This document shows, one piece after another, positions 17,135 to 26,535 of a stretch of 62,681 nucleotides of DNA (its first letter is position 1; every line of letters begins with the position of its first letter). The position numbers and the translations under genes were made by a program. The stretch lies in the NCBI GenBank assembly GCA_944319795.1, contig CALUFA010000014.1, forward strand, positions 1 through 62,681, in the 5' to 3' direction. The notes below the pieces were generated by a model. The model saw nothing but the letters and a program-made list of their open reading frames with translations. It had not been told where the DNA came from and made no database searches. This stretch comes from an uncultured Prevotella sp. Lineage in GTDB: Bacteria; Bacteroidota; Bacteroidia; Bacteroidales; Bacteroidaceae.

Positions 17135-18118
17135 TCACTCGTTCTTCCCCAACAGGCCGCGCAGTGTGAAATACGCCCACTCCTCGAGTCTGAACAGCGG
17201 CCACGAAGGCATGGGGCGGTAGCCGAACTTGCGCGCAACCGCCGCGTCGAGCGCCTTGCGGTCGGCCGCGGCCCAGGCTTTCCTCATCTCGGCGAGGCCG
17301 GCCCGCCTCTCAGCGCGGCTGAGTCCGCGCCCGTGGCAGTGGTAGAACATGTATGTGTCCACAAGGTGCAGCCAGGCTATGTTGTCGAGCCGGGCCGTAA
17401 CCTCGGGGCCTACGCCGAGGGCGGCAACATGCCGGCGCAGGCTGGCGTCGGCCCTCATGCGGTCGAACCTCAAGGCACTTGCCTTGTGGGTGGCCGACGC
17501 CGGATGCTGCAGATAGTAGTAAACGCCGTCGCACGTCCTAACCTCGGCGGATGCGGCGTAGTGCATGCGCGTGGTGTTCTCGTCGCTGTAAAGGCGGCAG
17601 GCGTCGTCGTAGGGATACTTCTTGTGTATCTCCGCCCTCGTCATGTAAATGCCGTGGATGCTCCAATCGAGGCTGAGCACGAGCGCCTCGGCGCCCGAAA
17701 TAACGTCGAAGGGCTTCGACCGGCACGGCTCGCGGCGCCCGTCGGGATAGGCCAGCACGCAGTCGAACAGCACGCAGCCCGTCAGCGGATTGGCGTCGAG
17801 CACGGCGGCGGCCTTCTCAAGGGCGTCGGGCGAATACCAGTCGTCGGCGTCGAGCATGCACACGTAGTCGCCGTCGGCGGCGGCGAGGGCGGCGTTGCGC
17901 GCCTTGGCCAGCCCCCGGTTCACGTCCGAGCGCACCAGCCTTATCCTGCCGTCGCGCCGCGCGTGGCCGGCTATTATGCGCGGCGTGCCGTCGGTTGAGC
18001 CGTCGTCGGAGCACACTATCTGTATGTCGCGCAGCGTCTGTCGCTCCAACGAGTCGAGACACTTGCCGATGAACTGCTCCGCATTATACGCGGCCACTAT
18101 GACCGTTACCTTGCTCAT
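17135..18118 (-). CDS. Glycosyltransferase family 2
   Basis: A 327-residue GT-A enzyme. The N-terminal nucleotide-sugar fold (about residues 1-120) shows VTVIVAAYNAEQFI, the SDDGSTDGTP loop and the metal-binding DADD motif. The C-terminal part is variable and probably binds the acceptor. The gene starts six bases after the flippase gene on the same strand, so the two form an operon for a surface polysaccharide or glycolipid. The donor sugar is unknown. A GC-rich hairpin (about 17102-17130) follows the stop, with only a weak T-run. Confidence 0.88.
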   Translation of the reverse strand: MSKVTVIVAAYNAEQFIGKCLDSLERQTLRDIQIVCSDDGSTDGTPRIIAGHARRDGRIRLVRSDVNRGLAKARNAALAAADGDYVCMLDADDWYSPDALEKAAAVLDANPLTGCVLFDCVLAYPDGRREPCRSKPFDVISGAEALVLSLDWSIHGIYMTRAEIHKKYPYDDACRLYSDENTTRMHYAASAEVRTCDGVYYYLQHPASATHKASALRFDRMRADASLRRHVAALGVGPEVTARLDNIAWLHLVDTYMFYHCHGRGLSRAERRAGLAEMRKAWAAADRKALDAAVARKFGYRPMPSWPLFRLEEWAYFTLRGLLGKNE

Positions 18119-18124
18119 GTCTTA

Positions 18125-19627
18125 TTATTTGCGTCTAAACAACCTGTTCCTTATCTTTTCCATAAACTCTGTCTTGCTCTGCAGCACGTATACCGACACG
18201 CCTGCGCTCAACGCCGTGGCGGCCAGCCCGGCGGCCACGCGCAGCCACGCGCAGCCTATGAACGTGGCGGCGTAGGCGGCGAAGCCCAACGGCACCAGCA
18301 CGGCGGCATACCGGCATACCGGCCTCGAGGGCTTATAGGCATACCTTATCCGCGCGTAGGCGAACACTATGGCGGTGTTTACGGCGTAAGAGGCCAGCAG
18401 CGCCACGCCGGCGCCCGTAAGCCCCCAACGGCCGAAGCACACGACGACGAGCACGGCGAACATCACGTCGTAGGCCAGCTCCAACGCCAAGTAAGCCTTT
18501 GAATGGCCCTTGGCCAGCGTTATGTACTCTACCGGAGTGGTGACGGCCTTGGCGTACATGGCAAGCACGGTGACCTGGGCCATAGGCGCCACCGGGGCGA
18601 ACCTGCCGCTGTAAAGCAGCGGTATGAGCAGCGGCAGGGCCGTTATCATAAGCGTGAGCATGGGCGCGACTATCAGCAGCGACACCTCTATCTGGCGGTT
18701 GGCGGCAAGGTTTACGGCCGCCGTGTCATGGTTTACGGCCGACAGGCGGGGGAAATAGTCGGTCTCCATAGCCGAGAACACCATGCCGGCGTAGGTCACC
18801 GTTATGACGTATCCGGCGTTGTAAAGGCCGACGGCGCCCACGCCGCCCACGCTGTTAAGGTAGGCCCTGACCACCATCTCGGCACCGCTGCCGAACACTC
18901 CGGCCAAGATGAACGCCAGGCCGAGGCGCACCATGCCCGCGCCCGACGACAAGACGCCGGGCCGCGCCAGCGCGCGCAGCCCTCCTATGGGATACGCCCT
19001 GAGCGAGAAATGCAGCGTGGCGGCCAGGTTGGCAGCGGCTATAAGAATGATTACGGGTATTATGCCGTGCATGCCGAACAGCCAGTAGACGGGCACCGAC
19101 ACGGCCAACGACACGGCCACCATGAACACCTGCATGACGGCCAGCGCGCGCAGGCGGCGCGCGCCCTTGAGTATGGCCGACTCGCCGCCGGCCAGCGCCG
19201 TCATCGCCACCACGGGGGCGAGCGCCATTATGCCCGGCGAATGGCCGTCGCCGCCCATTACGTACACGTCGAGCAGCGGCGCGGCGGCCACGCACGCCAC
19301 CATGCCTATCACGGCGGCAACCACGCTCCACGCCCTTACCGTGGCCACGAAGCCTTCTATGCGGCAGCGGTCGCCCGAGTCGAATATCTCCGACATGTGC
19401 CTTATCGCGCTGAAGGAGATGCCGAGGTTGGTGGCCTGCGACACGAACGTAACCACCGAATTGTAAAGCGAGGCCAGGCCCATGCCGGCCGGGCCGAGCA
19501 GCAGGGCCACGAGCTTGTTGCGCACAAGGCCCATCAGTATGTTAAGGCCCTGCACGCCGCCGAACACCCCGGTGTATTTCAGTACGTGGCCGTAGCTGTT
19601 CTCCTTCTGTTCCGTGCCGTTCATCAT
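18125..19627 (-). CDS. Polysaccharide flippase (Wzx/MATE-like)
   Basis: A 500-residue inner-membrane protein with about twelve to fourteen hydrophobic segments spread over the whole length and short basic loops. It resembles the Wzx/O-antigen translocase branch of the MOP superfamily, including the N-terminal GVFGGVQGLNILMGLVRNK region. It should flip undecaprenyl-linked sugars across the inner membrane. The first two codons are both ATG, so the start could be 19627 or 19624. It is followed by the GT2 gene in the same operon. The substrate is unknown. Confidence 0.85.
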   Translation of the reverse strand: MMNGTEQKENSYGHVLKYTGVFGGVQGLNILMGLVRNKLVALLLGPAGMGLASLYNSVVTFVSQATNLGISFSAIRHMSEIFDSGDRCRIEGFVATVRAWSVVAAVIGMVACVAAAPLLDVYVMGGDGHSPGIMALAPVVAMTALAGGESAILKGARRLRALAVMQVFMVAVSLAVSVPVYWLFGMHGIIPVIILIAAANLAATLHFSLRAYPIGGLRALARPGVLSSGAGMVRLGLAFILAGVFGSGAEMVVRAYLNSVGGVGAVGLYNAGYVITVTYAGMVFSAMETDYFPRLSAVNHDTAAVNLAANRQIEVSLLIVAPMLTLMITALPLLIPLLYSGRFAPVAPMAQVTVLAMYAKAVTTPVEYITLAKGHSKAYLALELAYDVMFAVLVVVCFGRWGLTGAGVALLASYAVNTAIVFAYARIRYAYKPSRPVCRYAAVLVPLGFAAYAATFIGCAWLRVAAGLAATALSAGVSVYVLQSKTEFMEKIRNRLFRRK

Positions 19628-19707
19628 TCAACTAACGTAAAATCTCCGTTTTTATTATCATTAACGCCCGTTGGATGTAACATATCATGAAAAGACGTCG
19701 GCCATGA

Positions 19708-19800
19708 AAAGCGAAAGGCTGCCTTTCGGAATGCAAAAGGCTACCTTTCGCACGCTAAGAGGCCGCATTTTGCGGTGCAAAATGCGGCCTCTTGTAAGTT
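19708..19800. repeat. Family G hairpins
   Basis: Three related units. The last (about 19768-19798) is an AGGCCGCATTTTGC / GCAAAATGCGGCCT hairpin with a three-base loop. It lies after the end of the 19875-22370 gene and before the flippase start. Confidence 0.65.
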
Positions 19801-19874
19801 GTTGGTAGCCAAGTATTTCGGTTCGGTGAACAATGATTGCCAATCATCCGTTACCGATTACCGGTCAGGCAGAA

Positions 19875-22370
19875 TCATTTCACTACGACCTTGCGCGTCG
19901 TGCCGTCGCTCATCTTTACGATGTTAAGTCCGCGCTGCGGTGCCGCGAGGCGTCGGCCGTCGACAGAGTAGCGTGCCGTTTCGGTTGCCTCGACGGCTTG
20001 GGCGGCCTCCTCTATGCCTGTGGTTATCTCGCTCTCGCCCGTGCCGAGGTCAACTATTACGATGTCTGATGATACCGACGTGGTGCTCTCGCCCTCGTAG
20101 TCGAACTGCGAGATTACGTGGTAGCCGTACCGGTTGAACCCGTAAGCGTCGAGGTTGGTGAAATCGTAAGACGTCGTCTCGGCGCCGGTCTCGACGGTGG
20201 CCACCGTCGTCTTCAGCATGTCGCCCTTCTCTACGGCCTGCGTGAAGCGCAGCTCGTCGAGCATGAAGGCCCCGTAGTTGTAGGTGAATATCTCCATGCG
20301 CATCGTCTCCGACGTTACCGGCATGATGTAAGTGTTGTCGATGTAGCCCGTGCCGTCGGCCGCCGTCTCGAACGGTACGTAGTAAACCGACCCGTCGGCG
20401 AGGCGGAGTATCAGCTGGTCGCCGGCGTCTCCGTATGCCTTCATGTACATCTTAAGCTCGTCGTCGTTGCCCACGTAAATCTCGGGCGTGATGATTTCGG
20501 TCAGTATGTAGGGCGAGTATTCGCATCCGAGCATGCCCTGCACGAGCGTGTTGCCTGCGCCGAGCCATCCGGGCGTCAGCGTGTAGTCGTCGAGCGGTGA
20601 GCCTTCGTAGTTGCCGAGCATGTCGGGCGAACGCCAGTCGGTGGCCGAGGTCACGCTATCGTCAACCTTGTCGAACGTCTCCTCGAGCAGTACGTAGTCG
20701 TCAGACGTCTCTTCTATCTGCTCTACGCCGTACATGCTGACGACGTATCCCGTGGTCTTGGGCGCCTTCTCCCAGTTGGCGGTGAACGCTCCGCGCGAGT
20801 CTACGCCGGTTGCCGGCAGCACCTTGGGCGGGCATACGCCGAGCGCGTGGTAGAGCACCTTGTCCGAATAGGTGAACACGTAGTGTCCGCGCACTCCGTA
20901 GTAGTATTCGGTCTCGGGGTCGAGCCCGGTGAAGGTGTACTCCGTGTCCTCGGTGTAGTCGTAGCGTGTGTCGTTGCTGTCCTCGCCCCAGTCCGACGAG
21001 TTCTCGCCCCATACGCGCTCCAAGACTGACGAGCGGTTGGTGGTTATGCCGATGTTGTCGACGATTATGTACTCGCCCTCCTCCATGTCGGCCGGCCTTA
21101 TGCGTATGGCCTTGTACGTGTTGGCGAAGCCGTATATCTCGTCGGCCAAGTTCACCATGTCGCCCTCGGCGAAGTAGTAGGCGTAGATGTACGACACCGC
21201 TTTCCAGCCTGCGTCGGTAAGGCCGTCTATGTAGACTACTACCCACGAGTACGACGGGTCTTCATAATGGGTGACGAACTTCAGGTGGAAGTCCATCGTC
21301 TTGTACGTAGCGCCGTTCTCGGGCGTGGTCAGCGTGTCGCCTCCGCGCAGTATGAGCGCCGTAGAGCCGTCGGGGCCTGCGCCTGCGGCCGTCTCCGTAG
21401 AAGTAGTAGTCCAGCCTTCCTGCGGAGCGGTGAAGTTTTCGAAGTCCTCGGCGAAGGCTCCGTCCGCGTCAGAGGTGTAGACTTTCTTGTACAGGTCGAC
21501 GCTGTAGTCGAGCGCCTTGCGCAGCGGCTGCCATGCTATGGTGAAGCGGTCGGCCTGGAAGTCGGTTACGCCTATCATCTTCGGCGTGGCGAGGAACGTC
21601 GGGGCCGACGTTATCTTGATGTCGTCGATGAGTATCGCGCCCTCGGTGTAGAAGCATACGAAGCCGTCGTTGTCGGCCGAGTAGTTGTTGAAGTGCAGTT
21701 CTACTTCCGTCCACCCCTGGCCTTCGTACAGGCGCGTCGAGTAATATCCGGTGCCGTCCTCGAGGTCGGTGTCGGCTATTTCGTAGTCAAGGTATCTGCC
21801 CTTGCACACCTCCACGCCGATGCTCGAGCCGGTAGACTTGTACCAAAGCTCTTCGCCCGTGTCGGGGTCTTCGCCGTAGACCTGCCAGTGGGGCATGGCC
21901 TTGGCCTTAAGCGTAACGGTAAGCTCGCCCGAATAGTCGCCGAGCGGCGTCATCAGGGCTGCCGAATACAAAGAGTTGGGGGTTTTCAGGTAGACCATTC
22001 CGCCGGCGGCGTGGGCGAACTCGCCCACCCATGTGCCGTCCTTGGTGAGCGAGGGGTCTATGTATATGCCCGGCTCGTAGTACGACGAGGCGAGGTACGA
22101 CGTGGTGTCGGGCTGCTCCTCCGAGCCCCATGTGATGCCCGAGAAGTCCTCGTCGATGAGTATGTCGCGCTGGGCCGTGCTCGACTTGCCGGGCCGTGCC
22201 TTGAGCGGCGTCGGCGTAACGGCCGACTCGGCGCTGTTCAAAACTACGTGCTTTTTCGCCTTCTGCACGCTTACTATGCGCTTCGGGCCGTCGGCCTGAA
22301 CCGCCGTACACACCGCGGCAAACAATAATAAGGCCGCGGCTCTGATGGTTTGCACTGTAAAGTTGCTCAT
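19875..22370 (-). CDS. Large secreted modular protein with beta-sandwich domains
   Basis: An 831-residue exported protein. A signal peptide (about 1-26, ending VQA) is followed by a choice-of-anchor/cleaved-adhesin-type module opening ILIDEDFSG (about 70-255), a fibronectin-III-like stretch, a second such module (about 300-455), another FN3-like stretch, and a third module (about 550-740). The C-terminal tail YSVDGRRLAAPQRG...MSDGTTRKVVVK is shared with the protein at 24480. It probably acts at the cell surface in glycan or protein binding; no catalytic residues seen. Its promoter closely resembles that of the 24480 gene: a GATATTTG box with an AATTTCCGAAAT dyad about 50 bases further up. The TPR-AraC regulator lies directly upstream on the same strand. 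Confidence 0.82.
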   Translation of the reverse strand: MSNFTVQTIRAAALLLFAAVCTAVQADGPKRIVSVQKAKKHVVLNSAESAVTPTPLKARPGKSSTAQRDILIDEDFSGITWGSEEQPDTTSYLASSYYEPGIYIDPSLTKDGTWVGEFAHAAGGMVYLKTPNSLYSAALMTPLGDYSGELTVTLKAKAMPHWQVYGEDPDTGEELWYKSTGSSIGVEVCKGRYLDYEIADTDLEDGTGYYSTRLYEGQGWTEVELHFNNYSADNDGFVCFYTEGAILIDDIKITSAPTFLATPKMIGVTDFQADRFTIAWQPLRKALDYSVDLYKKVYTSDADGAFAEDFENFTAPQEGWTTTSTETAAGAGPDGSTALILRGGDTLTTPENGATYKTMDFHLKFVTHYEDPSYSWVVVYIDGLTDAGWKAVSYIYAYYFAEGDMVNLADEIYGFANTYKAIRIRPADMEEGEYIIVDNIGITTNRSSVLERVWGENSSDWGEDSNDTRYDYTEDTEYTFTGLDPETEYYYGVRGHYVFTYSDKVLYHALGVCPPKVLPATGVDSRGAFTANWEKAPKTTGYVVSMYGVEQIEETSDDYVLLEETFDKVDDSVTSATDWRSPDMLGNYEGSPLDDYTLTPGWLGAGNTLVQGMLGCEYSPYILTEIITPEIYVGNDDELKMYMKAYGDAGDQLILRLADGSVYYVPFETAADGTGYIDNTYIMPVTSETMRMEIFTYNYGAFMLDELRFTQAVEKGDMLKTTVATVETGAETTSYDFTNLDAYGFNRYGYHVISQFDYEGESTTSVSSDIVIVDLGTGESEITTGIEEAAQAVEATETARYSVDGRRLAAPQRGLNIVKMSDGTTRKVVVK

Positions 22371-22404
22371 AATCCGTGTGTTTTAGATTGAAACTTAATA
22401 GCTG

Positions 22405-22484
22405 CAAATATCATTAAAACGTAATCGTAAAACAAGGAAAAGCGACAAAAAATGCGAACGGATTTCGGAAATTAGAACATATTC
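22405..22484 (-). promoter_or_regulatory. Promoter and operator-like dyad (gene 19875-22370)
   Basis: The -7-like box GATATTTG is at 22412-22405 (minus strand). Fifty bases upstream is AATTTCCGAAAT (around 22462-22474) inside a wider imperfect dyad. The same box and dyad occur with 49-base spacing before the gene at 24480-26237. Confidence 0.5.
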
Positions 22485-22507
22485 GCGCGTTTTCCGGCTG
22501 CTTTATG

Positions 22508-24085
22508 TCAGTCGGCCTGCCTCTTGCCGAGCGCTTCCTTCCGGTATTCGTTGGGGGTTACGCCGGTGAACTTTTTGAACACTATGGCGAAATTGCTGCG
22601 GCTCTTGAAGCCCAAGTCTACGGCCACGGCCTGTATGGTTACGTTGGCGTAATCGGCCGAAGAGAGCCTTCGGCAGGCTTCCCCGATGCGGTATTGCGAG
22701 AGAAGGGTGCTGAAGTTCACGCCGAACACGTCGTTTATGGCGCGCGACGCGGTGCGGGTGTGGGTGCCGAGGCGTGCCGCCAACTTCTCAAGCGAGAAGT
22801 CCTGGCCGTATATCTCGGGCGAAGTTTCCATGAACCGCCTTATCGTCCGCGCCAGCTCCTGCGTCTTTTCGTCGGGCTCGGCGTGGGCGGCTGCCTGGGC
22901 GTGTGGTTTCGGTTGCGCCACGGCGTGCGCCCCTCCGCCGGGCTCCACGGCCGCCGGCGGCGACGGCTTGCGCCGCCTCAGCGCCAACAGCAGTATCACG
23001 GCGCCGGCCACGGCCGCCAGCAACGGCACAAGCGAAGAGCCACGGCCGCCGCCGTCGCCGGTGACGCTCGCCGGCAGATAGCGGCGCTCAAGGTCGCGCA
23101 GGCGCATGTACTCGCCGTATGAAAGGGTGGTGTCGTTTATCAGGAGGTACTTCATGCGGTAGGCCCGGGCCGAGTCGGCGGCGCCCGTCTCGGCGTAATA
23201 CGCGGCCAGTGCCTTATAGGATATGTAACGCGAATACATCGTCATCGAGGGCGACATGCCGGCCTTGATGCGGCCTATGGCCGTTGCGTACATGCCCTTG
23301 GCGGCGTAAGCCTTGGCCGCCAGCATGTCGGCTATGCTGAGGTACGTGGCCGACTGCAGGTCGGGCTCAACCCTCGCGGCGGCCGAGTCAAAGGCTTCAA
23401 GGCAGTCGTCGTAGCGCCGCTTGTTGTACAACTCCACCCCGCGGCACAGCCAACGGGCGTAGTCTCTCATCTTTATGCTGTCGGGCACGTCGGCCGACTT
23501 GAAGTCGGCAACCTCGCCGCGCATGCCGCCGAGGTTGCCGTTCACGGCCAAGTGGCTGGCCAAGTCGATGAACGAGGCCACGTATATGTACCAGTCGCGC
23601 TGCTCCTTGCTCACCCTGAACGCCTCGCCCATCAGCCGCGCGGCCACAGCCGAGTCGCCGAACATGGTGTGCACGCCGGCCAAGTTGACGTAAATCTTCG
23701 GCTTTACGGCGTCGTAACCCGTCTCGTCGGCAATCTTCAGGCCCTTTATCAGGTATGAAAAGGCCGATATATAGTCGTTGCGGTAGAAGAACTTTATCGC
23801 CCCGATGTTGTTCAGCGCGTCTACGCAGGCGTGCTTACCGGCCCTGCCCATGCCCTCGGCGTAGCGCCCGGCGGCCACGGTGAAATAAGCCATTGCGCTG
23901 TCAACGTCGCCCCGTTCGAGGCATGCGCCGCCCTTTTGGTTGATTTGCCCCACGGCCAACCCTTCCAAACGCTCCGGCATGCCGCCGTCATGACGCGCCC
24001 GGGCGGGCACGACAAACGAAGAGAACAAGGCCAGCACGGCCAAAAGCCGGGCCGCGGCGGATATGTCGTAAGCTGTTGTTCGCAT
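22508..24085 (-). CDS. Membrane TPR-AraC family transcription regulator
   Basis: A 525-residue one-protein sensor. It has an N-terminal export signal, tetratricopeptide-like helical repeats in the periplasm (about 45-330), one membrane helix (about 340-362, LLAAVAGAVILLLALRRR), a low-complexity cytosolic linker, and a C-terminal AraC-type DNA-binding domain (about 420-515) with both helix-turn-helix parts and the typical NYANV...VAVDLGFKS-like and FKKFTGVTPNEYR blocks. Such proteins sense an extracellular cue and act on nearby genes. Here the two flanking secreted-protein genes share an operator-like dyad, which makes them likely targets; that link is inferred. A TATTTTTG box lies about 70 bases before the ATG. 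Confidence 0.88.
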   Translation of the reverse strand: MRTTAYDISAAARLLAVLALFSSFVVPARARHDGGMPERLEGLAVGQINQKGGACLERGDVDSAMAYFTVAAGRYAEGMGRAGKHACVDALNNIGAIKFFYRNDYISAFSYLIKGLKIADETGYDAVKPKIYVNLAGVHTMFGDSAVAARLMGEAFRVSKEQRDWYIYVASFIDLASHLAVNGNLGGMRGEVADFKSADVPDSIKMRDYARWLCRGVELYNKRRYDDCLEAFDSAAARVEPDLQSATYLSIADMLAAKAYAAKGMYATAIGRIKAGMSPSMTMYSRYISYKALAAYYAETGAADSARAYRMKYLLINDTTLSYGEYMRLRDLERRYLPASVTGDGGGRGSSLVPLLAAVAGAVILLLALRRRKPSPPAAVEPGGGAHAVAQPKPHAQAAAHAEPDEKTQELARTIRRFMETSPEIYGQDFSLEKLAARLGTHTRTASRAINDVFGVNFSTLLSQYRIGEACRRLSSADYANVTIQAVAVDLGFKSRSNFAIVFKKFTGVTPNEYRKEALGKRQAD

Positions 24086-24151
24086 GGAAGATTACTACGG
24101 AACGGCGCAGCACGGATACGTACAGGCGCGCCCCCTTTCGTTTTTCACGCA

Positions 24152-24159
24152 CAAAAATA
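24152..24159 (-). promoter_or_regulatory. Candidate -7 box of the TPR-AraC gene
   Basis: TATTTTTG on the minus strand, predicting a leader of about 60 nt. No strong -33 box. Confidence 0.35.
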
Positions 24160-24257
24160 CAGTAAAAATGCGAAACGGGCAAAAATAACAAGGATTAATG
24201 CGCAAACGGGGAAACGCACGGCCTACCGGCGGCCGGAAACGGCAGGCGGCCCCACGC

Positions 24258-24485
24258 ACGGCGAAAGGGCGCATTCCACGTTGCGAAAGGTTGCTTATTG
24301 CACGCTGAAAGGCCGCATTTTGCGGTGCAAAATGCGGCCTTTTGTAAGACGTTGAGAATCAAGAGTTAAGAGTTAAGAAACGAAGTTCGGCGTTTAGCTA
24401 ATTAAGAAAAAATGCTTTGTTGTTAAGCCACGATGCTATTTTTCTTAATTCTTAAATCCCACTTCCCAACTCTAAATTATCAATT
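24258..24485. repeat. Family G hairpin next to family E repeat
   Basis: 24262-24345 holds GGCCGCATTTTGC-type hairpins. 24356-24485 holds AGAGTTAAG heptamers, a 'GAAAAAATGC' centre and the inverse units. The family E part reaches the stop codon of the 24480 gene. No gene in 24160-24479. Confidence 0.65.
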
Positions 24486-26237
24486 AGGGACGACTATCTT
24501 GCGCGCCGTGCCGTCGCTCATCCTCACGATGTTCAGTCCAGGTTGTGGCGATGAGAGCCTGCGGCCGTCAGGGGTGTAGTATGCCTCGGGCTTTGCCGTG
24601 CGGTTTACGCCGGCGGCGGTTATGCCGGTGTGGGCGCCGTCGCCTATGGGCGTCAGCACGGCGTTGACTATGCGGCCGTCCGTTTGGTCGATGAGCATTA
24701 CGACGAGGGCTGTGTTCGAGTCGTCGAGTATGCCGTCGGGCAGGGCGAACTCGTTAGAGAATGTTATCTCTTCGTCGGCCTCGACCTCCGCCGGCACGCT
24801 GCCGGCCACGCCCATTATGTCGTCTACGTAGCCGCGCGCAACCTCGTTATACCACATCTCCGAGGGCGGCACTAAGCCGGGCTTGTCTTCGTATCCGCCC
24901 ATTGGGCCGCTTCCGCCGCCGGCATACGAGTTGTTTTGGGCGTAGTCGATGTCGTCGGGCTGGTGCACGCCGTCTTCTATTATGGTGTAGCCGAGGCGGT
25001 AGTCGGCCTCAGGGTCGTCGTCGGCGAACCAGAGCGAGGTTTGCGCCTTAACCGTGCGTGTGGCCTCGTCAAGCTCGGCTTGGGCCTTCATCGCCACGAG
25101 CACTTCCTCTTGTTCGAACATCCTCCGGCCCACGTTGATGAACTCGCCGGGGTCGGTCTGCGCCTTGCGGTTCACCGTGCCGCAGGGGAATCCGCCGCTG
25201 CCGAGCCACTGCGTTATGGCCGAAACGTAGTCGCAGGCCATCGGGTCGCCCGAATGGGCGGCTATGCCTATGGCCCAGTCGGAGCACGTATTCCTGATAG
25301 AGTCGAGCATTACGAGCCCGCGCACGCACCATCCGCACCACGTACCCGTACCCTCCTCGCACACTATGCGGCGCGGATAGGCCGTAACGTCGCCGCTGAC
25401 CTCGTAGCGCGACGCGCCGCTTTCTATCCACACTCGGTAGGGCACGGCCTCATGGAAGCCTACGGGCAGCGGCTCGTCGAGCGTGAAATCCACCGGCTTA
25501 CCCTGCTCTAAAACGTCGTCGAACTGCTGTGTGAACGTCTCGCCGCCGTACTCCAAGCCTATCGTGAAGCCGCTTACGGGCTCGGCGTCCTCGGTATAGG
25601 CTTCTCCGGTGACGGCGATGTCGCCCATGCGCGGTATCCTGCGGTCAAGGTCGAGCCTCAGCATTACCGACGAATGCACGCCTATGAAGAGGTCGTCTAC
25701 GTAGAGCAGGCTCTTGTCCTCGGAGTTGTTGACGAAGGCTATGCTCACCGTCTTACCCTTGTATGCGTCTAAGGGCACGCTGCGCACGGTCCACTCGGCC
25801 TCTTCCTCTTCTACGGCGAAGAGGGGGCGCGAGGTGTCGAAGTCGGCAATCGTGTTGCCGCCCGTCTCGGATATGTACACAGCGTAGCCGTCGCGGTGGT
25901 TCTTGTCGGAGGCCGTGGCGCGCCAGCGCAGTATCACGCCGTCGTCGGCTATGGTGACTGGCGGGGTTATCATCCAGTCGTCCGACCGCCCCGGCTCGGC
26001 ATACCACGACGTGCTCAAGGCCGCCGGGCCGTCGCCGCCCTTGGGCGTGGCCGTTATCCAGGGCGTGCCGGGGGCGAAGCCGACGTTCTTCATGCTGGCC
26101 GACGGCTCGAGCCCGTCGTTGTCGATTAGCGTGAAATCCTGCGGAATGCCGCCGTCGAAGCCGCACTCCAAGTAGGTCTGCGCCGCCGCGGGCATTGCCG
26201 CCAGCGCAAAAGCGAATATAAGATAACGATGTTTCAT
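24480..26237 (-). CDS. Secreted Omp28-like protein with thioredoxin-like domain
   Basis: A 585-residue exported protein. Signal peptide 1-19 (ending AAAQ), an adhesin-type beta-sandwich module (about 20-195), a linking beta domain (about 205-290), then an Omp28-like thioredoxin fold (about 290-500) with the cysteine pair in TGTWCGWCVRG. The C-terminal tail YYTPDGRRLSSPQPG...MSDGTARK is very close to that of the 19875 protein. The CxxC suggests thiol chemistry in the periplasm or on the surface, though Omp28 proteins have no agreed reaction. The promoter closely resembles that of the 19875 gene (GATATTTG plus the AATTTCCGAAAT dyad), so the two are probably co-regulated by the TPR-AraC protein lying between them. 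Confidence 0.82.
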   Translation of the reverse strand: MKHRYLIFAFALAAMPAAAQTYLECGFDGGIPQDFTLIDNDGLEPSASMKNVGFAPGTPWITATPKGGDGPAALSTSWYAEPGRSDDWMITPPVTIADDGVILRWRATASDKNHRDGYAVYISETGGNTIADFDTSRPLFAVEEEEAEWTVRSVPLDAYKGKTVSIAFVNNSEDKSLLYVDDLFIGVHSSVMLRLDLDRRIPRMGDIAVTGEAYTEDAEPVSGFTIGLEYGGETFTQQFDDVLEQGKPVDFTLDEPLPVGFHEAVPYRVWIESGASRYEVSGDVTAYPRRIVCEEGTGTWCGWCVRGLVMLDSIRNTCSDWAIGIAAHSGDPMACDYVSAITQWLGSGGFPCGTVNRKAQTDPGEFINVGRRMFEQEEVLVAMKAQAELDEATRTVKAQTSLWFADDDPEADYRLGYTIIEDGVHQPDDIDYAQNNSYAGGGSGPMGGYEDKPGLVPPSEMWYNEVARGYVDDIMGVAGSVPAEVEADEEITFSNEFALPDGILDDSNTALVVMLIDQTDGRIVNAVLTPIGDGAHTGITAAGVNRTAKPEAYYTPDGRRLSSPQPGLNIVRMSDGTARKIVVPN

Positions 26238-26298
26238 GGTGTATGTGTTTTAAATATGTAACCGCCGAAGCCGCCGTAGCAATGCGACCCGACGGTTG

Positions 26299-26386
26299 CA
26301 AATATCGCTAATTTACAATAAAATCATGACGGGAACGAACGATAATGTGTATCAATTTCGGAAATTGACACACATTATCGTTTCGT
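26299..26386 (-). promoter_or_regulatory. Promoter and operator-like dyad (gene 24480-26237)
   Basis: GATATTTG is at 26306-26299 (minus strand). A long dyad at 26336-26386 with centre AATTTCCGAAATT and outer arms CGATAATGTG / CACATTATCG lies 49 bases upstream of it. It is the better-preserved copy of the site found before the 19875-22370 gene. Confidence 0.55.
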
Positions 26387-26454
26387 AAAACGTAAGAATC
26401 GGAATTTGTCAGATCGGGGATTGATGATTGGAGAATGAAGTTCAGAATTAAGCT

Positions 26455-26535
26455 GACGGTGAATTATGATTACCACAACCGCAGCATGCACGAAAGGCAA
26501 TCATAATTCACAACGTCAACCTCCAATCATAAATT
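26455..26535. repeat. Inverted repeat after ispG
   Basis: GGTGAATTATGATTACC and GGCAATCATAATTCAC face each other (26459-26503), nested in a CCAATCAT / ATGATTGG pair. It probably ends the ispG transcript. Confidence 0.5.
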
